Source: JACVRW01 sp035705985
GTDB lineage: Bacteria; Actinomycetota; Thermoleophilia; Solirubrobacterales; Thermoleophilaceae
Assembly (NCBI GenBank): GCA_035705985.1
Contig: DASSVP010000221.1
Location: 1-13,943, forward strand
DNA length: 13,943 nt
Reading direction: 5' to 3'
The translations under genes and the position numbers were made by a program. This document shows, piece by piece, positions 1-4,808 of the stretch (positions are counted from its first letter, which is position 1; each line of letters opens with the position of its first letter). The notes beneath the pieces were generated by a model that was not told where the DNA came from, did no database searches, and saw only the letters and a program-made list of their open reading frames with translations.

Positions 1-101
1 ATCCGTGCTCGCAGGCGTGGTTGGTTGTTACAACGCTCCAGCAGGTGAAAGGTTCCCGGGTCCCACGGAAACCACCCGCTCGCCCCGCTGCTCGGGCAGG
101 C

Positions 102-130
102 TTGACAAGCGCAGGGCGCAGGAGTTCACT
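102..130 (+). promoter_or_regulatory. possible sigma-70 type promoter
   Basis: A perfect TTGACA (102-107) is followed after 17 nt by TTCACT (125-130), a weak -10. The predicted start of transcription near 137 would leave a leader of about 22 nt carrying the AGGAGAGG ribosome-binding site of the 159 ORF. The -35 is convincing and the -10 is not. Confidence 0.33.
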
Positions 131-158
131 CGAGAGTGGACTTGAAGCAGGAGAGGTA

Positions 159-374
159 ATGCGCCCCGTAACTGAATTCCTCCCGGCCGCCTGGCGTCGC
201 AAGCAGCAGCCGCGCACCATCTACGTCGGGCGCCACGAGGACAGGTTGTCCCGCCTCGCCTCGATGCGCATCGACCGTGACGACGACGGCCGGACGCGCG
301 AGGACGTGGACCACCAGAGGGCCGAGCCCCGCGGGGCGTACGGCGACTGGACGCGGGCGCTCCGGCGGCAGTGA
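159..374 (+). CDS. hypothetical 71-aa basic protein
   Basis: I do not recognise this protein. The ATG at 159 is preceded by a purine-rich ribosome-binding site (CAGGAGAGG, ending 2 nt before the ATG) and by a possible promoter at 102-130, which is why it is listed despite its size. The 71 residues are rich in Arg and Asp, with no Cys pair, signal peptide or membrane segment. The middle (about residues 20-45) alternates basic and acidic residues. It ends 16 nt before the SnoaL-like gene at 391, so the two could share a transcript, with this ORF acting as a leader cistron. A chance ORF in high-GC DNA is a real alternative. Confidence 0.35.
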   Translation: MRPVTEFLPAAWRRKQQPRTIYVGRHEDRLSRLASMRIDRDDDGRTREDVDHQRAEPRGAYGDWTRALRRQ

Positions 375-390
375 CCTGACCCGGCAAACG

Positions 391-801
391 ATGTCGGAGG
401 AGAACGTCGACGTGGTCGTCCGGCAGTTCGAGGCCACCAACGCGCGTGAGTTCGCGGCCGTGATGGACGCTTGGACTGAGGACGTGACGCTGGTCCTCCA
501 CGGGCAGCTCGCATCGCTGAGCAACGCGGCGACCGGCAAGGCGGCGGTCGGCGAGTGGTTCGGCGATTGGTTCAGGCAGTTCGGCCCGGACTACCGCTTC
601 GACATCGAGGACGCACAGGGCGCCGGTGAGCGCGTGTTCGTCCTCGCGTCGCACCACGGACAGGGGCGGCGCAGCGGCGCGGCGGTCGAGCAGCGGACCG
701 CGTACGTCTACACGCTGCACGAGGGGCGGGTAATCCGAATCGAGGTGTGGGCGGACGAGGATCGGGAGGCAGCCCGCGAAGCCGCCGGGCTACCGGAGTA
801 A
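391..801 (+). CDS. SnoaL-like / NTF2-fold protein (copy 1)
   Basis: A 136-aa protein of the SnoaL-like, NTF2-fold superfamily. The N-terminus MSEENVDVVVRQFEA closely matches the opening of the two SnoaL-like proteins at 10223 and 10628. The body follows the family pattern: N-terminal helix, a stretch around residues 25-35 (AWTEDVTLVLHG), then beta strands ending in the TAYVYTLHEGRVIRIEVW segment and the C-terminal signature (EDREAAREAAGL). Family members are cone-shaped small-molecule-binding proteins, sometimes isomerases or hydrolases; no substrate can be read from sequence. The reading frame is open upstream to 277, but the start at 391 is fixed by the conserved MS[EQ]ENV opening. There is no clear Shine-Dalgarno before the ATG, as in the other copies, while GGAGGAG lies within codons 3-5. 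It is cytoplasmic. Confidence 0.85.
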   Translation: MSEENVDVVVRQFEATNAREFAAVMDAWTEDVTLVLHGQLASLSNAATGKAAVGEWFGDWFRQFGPDYRFDIEDAQGAGERVFVLASHHGQGRRSGAAVEQRTAYVYTLHEGRVIRIEVWADEDREAAREAAGLPE

Positions 802-857
802 GCGGGTGTAGCGGGACGCGTGGCGTAGTCGAGGTCACAACGGGTAGGCACAAATGG

Positions 858-1046
858 ATGCCTGCGATCGCCGAGCACGTCTGCCAAGCCTGCGCACGGA
901 CCAGCTGGGGCCCGGTGCCGACGCGGACGGACACGATGCCCCCATGCCGGTGCGGCGGGCGCCGCCAGATCATCCGAATCAGGCACGTGGCCATCGAGCG
1001 GGTGGACGGCGCACGTTCGCCCGCTGCCGCACGCGCTCGCGACTGA
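858..1046 (+). CDS. possible zinc-ribbon miniprotein, 62 aa
   Basis: From the ATG at 858 the frame encodes 62 residues. The N-terminal half has a C-x2-C pair (HVCQAC, about residues 9-12) and, some 18 residues later, a C-x-C-G-G pair (CRCGG), followed by a basic strand-like RRQIIRIRHV. That spacing resembles the small rubredoxin/zinc-ribbon knuckles common in actinobacterial miniproteins. The C-terminal tail (about 20 residues) is low complexity. Ribosome binding is weak: only GGTAGG lies about 8 nt upstream. An overlapping ATG at 854 opens another frame without the cysteines. Function is unknown, and this could be a chance ORF. Confidence 0.33.
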   Translation: MPAIAEHVCQACARTSWGPVPTRTDTMPPCRCGGRRQIIRIRHVAIERVDGARSPAAARARD

Positions 1047-1160
1047 CGGCCGAGCCGGAGCCATACGGGCGGTGGCCACCGCGGGCTGCGGGGGTTCCCT
1101 ACAGGGCAGGAAGTAGGCGATCAGCCTTCCCTACGCGGCGGCTCAGGTGGCGCTCGCCAC

Positions 1161-1190
1161 TTGGCGGAGGATCGGTCCGAGCGAGATACT
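1161..1190 (+). promoter_or_regulatory. possible promoter of the 1308-2866 cassette
   Basis: TTGGCG (1161-1166), an 18-nt spacer, then GATACT (1185-1190). Transcription would start near 1197 and give a leader of about 110 nt before the ATG at 1308. The leader contains a second GGAGGAGGT (about 1213-1221) with no usable start codon after it. Confidence 0.33.
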
Positions 1191-1307
1191 GAGGGGCGGC
1201 GTTTTCGAGCAGGGAGGAGGTAGCCAATCGAGTCACCCACCACCCGGCCGTAAGACCCCGCCCAGTCGCTCTGCGGTATCCGCGAAGCGACCACAGGAGG
1301 CCTTTCC

Positions 1308-1472
1308 ATGGCAAGCGTAGACGACGTTCACAGCCTGCTGAACGCAGTCAACACGGTCACGCTGAAGCGGATGCAGCAAGCGCTGCGCATCGAGCTGGAC
1401 AACATCAGCTCCAACCTGCAGAAGGTGATGAGAAAGCTCGACATTCCCGTCGAACCTTCGCCGCCGACCTAG
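1308..1472 (+). CDS. hypothetical 54-aa helical protein
   Basis: A small gene with a textbook ribosome-binding site, CAGGAGG at 1294-1300, 7 nt before the ATG. I do not recognise the 54-aa product. Residues 3-44 have the look of one long amphipathic helix: leucine, valine, isoleucine and methionine recur every three to four residues (L10, L11, V14, V17, L19, M22, L26, I28, L30, I33, L37, V40, M41, L44), with Asp, Glu, Lys and Arg between. This suggests self-assembly as a coiled coil or docking to a partner. The tail (IPVEPSPPT) is proline-rich and probably disordered. There is no signal peptide or membrane segment. It is the first of three co-directional genes (54, 133 and 268 aa), so a partnership with the two membrane proteins downstream is a reasonable inference. 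Confidence 0.62.
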   Translation: MASVDDVHSLLNAVNTVTLKRMQQALRIELDNISSNLQKVMRKLDIPVEPSPPT

Positions 1473-1519
1473 TGGCCGGCAGCCTGTACGAGCCCGAAAC
1501 TCGTGGCCATGCCGAGGAC

Positions 1520-1557
1520 CCAGCGCCTCGTGGAATTGCCTCCAGGCGGAGGCTGGG
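1520..1557 (+). other. intercistronic nested inverted repeats
   Basis: A perfect hairpin, GCCTCC-AGGC-GGAGGC (1538-1553), lies inside a wider one in which CCCAG (from 1520) can pair with CTGGG (to 1557). No T-run follows, so it is not a classical terminator. It sits between the 54-aa and 133-aa genes and could stabilise or attenuate the message. Confidence 0.35.
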
Positions 1558-1593
1558 TTCGACGGGTGGCCCAACTGAAAGGAGTGGGGAGCA

Positions 1594-1995
1594 GTGTCCG
1601 AGCGGTGGATACCAATCTTGGCTGCGGTGGTAGGTGTGCTCGGCGGTATGGGTGGGGCTTTCGTCGGCGGGTATGTGGCGAACGAGGGGCAACAGCAACG
1701 GTTCGAGGCCGAGCAGGACGCTCGTGTGCAGGACCTGCGTCGAGACGCGTATGCAGGCTTCGTGGAAGAAGCCGCGAGCGTCGAGTTTGCTGGGGACCGA
1801 GGGCAAAATCTGGTCGACAAGCTCTTGGGCGCCGAAGCCAAGGCCGCCCTTTACGCCGACCCGGAACTCCGGGAGGCCGCGGACGCGCTCAGCGACGTTG
1901 TGAGGGGGGAAGCTGACGGTGGCGACGATCCTTATCAACAGGCGGTGGGCCAGTTTGTCGCTGCAGCGAAAGCGCAGCTGGACAACGACGACTAG
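1594..1995 (+). CDS. single-pass membrane protein, 133 aa
   Basis: The start is GTG at 1594, preceded by AAAGGAGTGGGGAGCA, a strong ribosome-binding region. Residues about 6-28 (from WIPILAAVVGVLGG to GGYVAN) form one hydrophobic segment rich in Gly and small residues; the lack of a cleavage motif suggests an anchor. Residues about 30-60 are polar and helical (GQQQRFEAEQDARVQDLRRDA followed by YAGFVEEAA). The C-terminal half is acidic and mostly helical, with a Gly/Asp-rich gap near residues 105-110. Actinobacteria have many short proteins of this plan (N-terminal anchor, then an RRDAYAxF-like helix) with no assigned role. The basic patch follows the anchor, so the bulk is probably cytoplasmic. 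It is the second gene of the 1308-2866 cassette. Confidence 0.7.
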   Translation: MSERWIPILAAVVGVLGGMGGAFVGGYVANEGQQQRFEAEQDARVQDLRRDAYAGFVEEAASVEFAGDRGQNLVDKLLGAEAKAALYADPELREAADALSDVVRGEADGGDDPYQQAVGQFVAAAKAQLDNDD

Positions 1996-2059
1996 TGGGT
2001 CCGGCGAGCCGTGTTCGAGTGTCGGCAGTGACTGCCGTGAGATCGAGGCTGCCTAGTGC

Positions 2060-2866
2060 GTGGCGGCGGCTATGGAACGCGGTCTGAGGGTCCTCGGGGC
2101 GTTCACGGCCGCTCTGGCGGTGGTAGCGACGGCGACCGTCGTCCTCAGCGGAGGTGGAGACGAGGCGGGCCCGCCCGGATTGACCGAACCAGATTGGGCC
2201 GGCCTTCCGGCGTATCGGCGCAGATGCGAGCAACTCGATCTCGTTGGTGCCCGCGCACGCGTTGTGTTCGAGGCACGCAAGAAGATGACGAGCGGCGAGA
2301 CGAACACGGTTGTTGCCGCGCTGACTCTCGAGCAATCGCTTCCGCCGGCGCGCGTCCTGCGCAGAAAAGAGGCGGCTGAGGAAGCGGGAGTCGTTGTGTC
2401 ATGCCGCGTCCAGGCGCGGCTCAGGGGGTCGCACTACGACTTTGAGCTCGAGACGGAGGACTGGGTCGAGCGCTCCTTGCTGACGACCGATACGGCGCGC
2501 TGGTCTTGGCACGTCACTCCGAAGTTGGGTGGCGAGCACACCCTCGTCCTTCAGGTTCGACCCATCGTGGAGTTTCGACGCGCGCAGGACCGAAGCATTC
2601 TTGCGAGCGCCTCACGATCAAACGTGCAGGAGTACGAGACGAGCGTCGACGTGAGCGTGCCGTGGAGCGAGCGACCGCAGGAAACGATGACGAGGTTGGC
2701 GGCGACCTTCAACGTGGCGGAGGACCTGGTGAAGGCGCTGACCGGGCTCCTGGTGGCTATGTCTTTGTTTTGCAGCGCGGTGCTCGGCCTTCGGTTCTGG
2801 AAGAAGAAGAAGACCAAGCAGCGACAGGCATCGCCGGACGCGGATGACGACGAAGGTACGCAATAA
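2060..2866 (+). CDS. two-TM protein with beta-rich ectodomain, 268 aa
   Basis: Residues about 8-30 form a first hydrophobic segment (GLRVLGAFTAALAVVATATV then VLSGGG) and about 225-248 a second (LTGLLVAMSLFCSAVLGLRF), followed by a basic stop-transfer run (WKKKKTKQRQ) and an acidic tail (DADDDEGTQ). The roughly 190 residues between should lie outside the membrane. Within them WSWHVTPKLGGEHTLVLQV, followed some 35 residues later by YETSVDVSVPW, matches a W-x-W-x-V-x-P-x3-G-x-H-x-L pattern that I recall from beta-sandwich regions of bacterial signalling and conflict proteins; this is recollection, not a search. The start is ambiguous: GTG at 2060 (GAGG 11 nt upstream) or ATG at 2072. The gene begins 64 nt after the 133-aa gene and faces the convergent secreted-protein gene. 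Confidence 0.72.
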   Translation: MAAAMERGLRVLGAFTAALAVVATATVVLSGGGDEAGPPGLTEPDWAGLPAYRRRCEQLDLVGARARVVFEARKKMTSGETNTVVAALTLEQSLPPARVLRRKEAAEEAGVVVSCRVQARLRGSHYDFELETEDWVERSLLTTDTARWSWHVTPKLGGEHTLVLQVRPIVEFRRAQDRSILASASRSNVQEYETSVDVSVPWSERPQETMTRLAATFNVAEDLVKALTGLLVAMSLFCSAVLGLRFWKKKKTKQRQASPDADDDEGTQ

Positions 2867-2933
2867 CCTCGTCGGGTCCGTCAGCTCGCGGGCTGGCCCC
2901 GGCTAGTCCCGCCGAGGCCTCCCACGAATTCGC

Positions 2934-3245
2934 TCAACCGGCCGGTCCGCCGCCCCGACAGTTCACTTCCCCGAGCCCGGGGTGCCCGAACGGCTCTTCC
3001 CCCTTGCCCGCCACATCGATCCCATACGACTGAACGTGGAAACTCGTGTGACCCTGGATGTAGTCGTTAAGCCCGCTAAAGGAACAGATCGAGCTTGCTA
3101 CGCCAAAGTGCACGGGGGTGAAATCGGGCTCGCCGACGAACGGACCCGGAGGACCTTTTACCTCACCAGCAGAAGCGGACCCGGCACTTAGTCCCGCAAG
3201 CGCCGCTGCGCAGACGGCAACCGTGAGTAATGACTTCTTGCGCAC
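2934..3245 (-). CDS. secreted small two-cysteine protein, 103 aa
   Basis: The frame is open far upstream, but the GTG at 3245 is the likely start. It follows AGGGGAG by 9 nt and begins a clean signal peptide: MRKKS, a hydrophobic core (LLTVAVCAAALAGLSAG) and an ASA|GE cleavage site near residue 26. The mature part of about 77 residues is Gly/Pro-rich and has two cysteines, one in SSICSFSGLNDY and one near the C-terminus in GEVNCRGG, which could form a disulfide once exported. A QSYGIDV motif lies between them. I recall exported actinobacterial proteins of unknown function with a CSFSGLND...QSYG...NC arrangement; the function is not known. A promoter fits at 3299-3328. The gene ends 67 nt from the convergent 268-aa gene. 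Confidence 0.75.
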   Translation of the reverse strand: MRKKSLLTVAVCAAALAGLSAGSASAGEVKGPPGPFVGEPDFTPVHFGVASSICSFSGLNDYIQGHTSFHVQSYGIDVAGKGEEPFGHPGLGEVNCRGGGPAG

Positions 3246-3298
3246 TGCGTTTGACTCCCCTCTCCGATTCGGGTGGAGCGCCTCGGTTCCGCCTGCCC

Positions 3299-3328
3299 AA
3301 CCTAGAGTGGTGCAACAGGGCGGGTCAA
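3299..3328 (-). promoter_or_regulatory. promoter of the secreted-protein gene
   Basis: On the minus strand TTGACC (3328-3323), an 18-nt spacer and TAGGTT (3304-3299) fit a sigma-70 promoter. Transcription would begin near 3292 and give a leader of about 46 nt before the GTG at 3245. A second TTGACA lies just upstream (about 3350-3345), which makes a short repeat of the TTGAC motif. Confidence 0.42.
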
Positions 3329-3405
3329 CCGCCCCGAACCGGGCTGTCAACCCCGAGTGGGGTCGGCCTGCGTCGGGCACGGCGGCGAACGCCGCGTCAA
3401 TCGCT

Positions 3406-3508
3406 TCTAACGCCCCGACCTCGGTATGGGGCATACGTCGCCACCATCTTCTCGACGCACCATCGCCTCGCCGGGACGGACGCCCGTAAAGGCGCACAAG
3501 GTGAGCAT
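3406..3508 (-). pseudogene. possible tyrosine recombinase fragment
   Basis: The stretch between the secreted-protein gene and tRNA-Val (3246-3679) holds no intact gene. On the minus strand, from an ATG at about 3508 to a TAG at about 3406, the translation MLTLCAFTGVRPGEAMVRRED resembles the first conserved box of phage-type integrases (typically LTGLRPGEALxLRWED), which carries the first catalytic arginine. Only about 33 codons are open. No downstream H-x-x-R or catalytic Tyr is visible in any nearby frame. If real, it is a decayed remnant, and its place beside a tRNA gene is where such integrases usually sit. A chance match is possible because only about ten residues carry the resemblance. 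Confidence 0.3.
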
Positions 3509-3649
3509 GGCCCGCGGACAGTCAGCGGCCCGACGACACTGCGCTGTGTTGCGGTTGCGGCTACAGCCTGAAGGTCCGCTGAGGCGAGGGGCGAGAATCT
3601 CGACGTACGGCCACCGGCTGCGTCGGGATTGCGTCGGTGTATGAACGCG

Positions 3650-3666
3650 AAAACCCCGCATTGCGG
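3650..3666 (-). terminator. possible terminator after tRNA-Val
   Basis: Read on the minus strand, CCGC-AAT-GCGG is followed by GG and TTTT. It lies 14 nt beyond the tRNA 3' end. The stem is short, so efficiency is uncertain. Confidence 0.42.
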
Positions 3667-3679
3667 AAGCTTTCGGCTA

Positions 3680-3752
3680 TGGGCCGTACTGGGCTCGAAC
3701 CAGTGACCTCCGGCTTGTCGAGCCGGCGCTCTCCCAGCTGAGCTAACGGCCC
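3680..3752 (-). tRNA. tRNA-Val (GAC)
   Basis: The minus strand folds as a complete 73-nt cloverleaf. The acceptor stem GGGCCGT pairs with ACGGCCC, the discriminator is A, the D arm is GCTC/GAGC, the anticodon stem is CCGGC/GCCGG, and the T arm is ACTGG/CCAGT with loop TTCGAGC. The seven-base anticodon loop is TCGACAA, giving anticodon GAC (valine). CCA is not encoded. One oddity is that position 33 is C rather than the near-universal U. A TATACT -10 box at 3766-3771 provides its own promoter just after the epimerase stop codon, although read-through from the acetate operon is possible. Confidence 0.93.
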
Positions 3753-3765
3753 TGGGAGGGGGCCG

Positions 3766-3771
3766 AGTATA
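3766..3771 (-). promoter_or_regulatory. -10 box of tRNA-Val
   Basis: TATACT on the minus strand, 13 nt before the tRNA 5' end, followed by a GC-rich discriminator (CGGCCCCCT). The block GGCTATACTC[A/G]GCCCCCT recurs before tRNA-Gly with one difference. No good -35 is seen. Confidence 0.55.
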
Positions 3772-3778
3772 GCCGCGG

Positions 3779-4798
3779 CTAGGAGACCGCCGAGGGCGTT
3801 TCCGTAGCGGCGCCGTTCGAGCTCGCGGGCGCGACGGGCGGGTCCGCCGGGGGCAGCTTCTCGTGTGCCCTCATCGCGATCTCGAAGGTCTCGCGCGACG
3901 TGTACCGCGGCGTCCAGTCCAGGGTCTTCTTCAGCTTCTCGTTCGACACGATCCACGGGTAGAGCTCGAAGTCGATCCCGCCTGACGGGGCCTCGGCCAG
4001 GCGCAGACGCCAGTAGAGCTTTCCGAGCAGGCGGTAGAGCCAGACCGGCAGCTTGATGACGCGCGTGTCGAGCAGCTCGGCGCATTCGCGGCGCGTCATC
4101 AGCCCGTCGGGCGACAGGTTGAACTGGCCGGCGTGGCGGCCTAGCAGCAGCCGCGTGATCGCCTCCACCACGTCATCCTCGTGCACGAACTGCGTGTGTG
4201 AATCCATGTTCCCGGTGTCGACGACGACCGGCGCCTTGCTCCACAGCCGCACGAGGTAGTTGTCCACGTTCGGCCCGTAGACGATGCACGGGCGCACGAT
4301 GGTCGTGATCACGTCCGGGTGCTGCAGCGCCCAGAGCTGCACGATCCGGTCGGACTCCGTCTTGTCGCGCGCGTACGAGAAGCGCGCCACTCCTCGCACC
4401 GGATGGTCCTCGGTGATCGGGTCCGGGTTGTCGGGGAAGGCGCCGTACGCGACGGCCGACGTCGTCACGAGGACCTGGCGGATGCCCACCTCGGCCGCCG
4501 CTTCGAGCACGTTGTGGGTGCCGTTGACATCCACGTCGTACATCAAGCCCTCGTCGTGGGAGGGGTTCAGGATGAAGGCGAGGTGGACCAGGACATCCGG
4601 GTTGGCGCGCTCCAGGGCCGAATGGACCGCGCCCCGCTCTCGCACGTCCACCCTCTCGAACTCGGTCTTCGGCCTGTAGGCGCCCTTGGGCGGGACGACG
4701 TCCGCTATGACGATCTTCTCGGTGTCGTCGCGCCTGGAGAGAACGTCGACCAGGCGCGTCCCTATGTAGCCGGACCCGCCGGTGATGAGGTAGCGCAT
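3779..4798 (-). CDS. NAD-dependent epimerase/dehydratase (extended SDR)
   Basis: A 339-aa extended short-chain dehydrogenase/reductase. The Rossmann NAD(P) motif is T6-G-G-S-G-Y-I-G13, with an acidic residue at the end of beta-2 (D33) favouring NAD. A catalytic triad is present: S114 (TTSAVAYG), then Y142-x3-K146 (YARDK). Such proteins act on nucleotide sugars or related keto/hydroxy compounds. The C-terminal substrate domain does not show me which, so no specific gene name is justified. The ATG at 4798 lies 10 nt after the acs stop codon, so the two are co-transcribed and possibly translationally coupled. The last 25 residues are Ala/Pro-rich and probably disordered. No signal peptide; cytoplasmic. 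Confidence 0.9.
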   Translation of the reverse strand: MRYLITGGSGYIGTRLVDVLSRRDDTEKIVIADVVPPKGAYRPKTEFERVDVRERGAVHSALERANPDVLVHLAFILNPSHDEGLMYDVDVNGTHNVLEAAAEVGIRQVLVTTSAVAYGAFPDNPDPITEDHPVRGVARFSYARDKTESDRIVQLWALQHPDVITTIVRPCIVYGPNVDNYLVRLWSKAPVVVDTGNMDSHTQFVHEDDVVEAITRLLLGRHAGQFNLSPDGLMTRRECAELLDTRVIKLPVWLYRLLGKLYWRLRLAEAPSGGIDFELYPWIVSNEKLKKTLDWTPRYTSRETFEIAMRAHEKLPPADPPVAPASSNGAATETPSAVS

Positions 4799-4808
4799 CG
4801 CCGGAAAC

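Noticed and set aside
1109..1121. GGAAGTAGGCGAT, identical to bases at the end of SnoaL-like copy 3 (about 11025-11037).
   Set aside because: The shared run is only 13 nt, no SnoaL-like coding precedes it and no ATGTCGCA follows; probably chance.
3246..3497. Upstream in-frame extension of the secreted protein.
   Set aside because: The signal peptide, the ribosome-binding site before GTG 3245 and the promoter at 3299-3328 place the start inside the longer frame.
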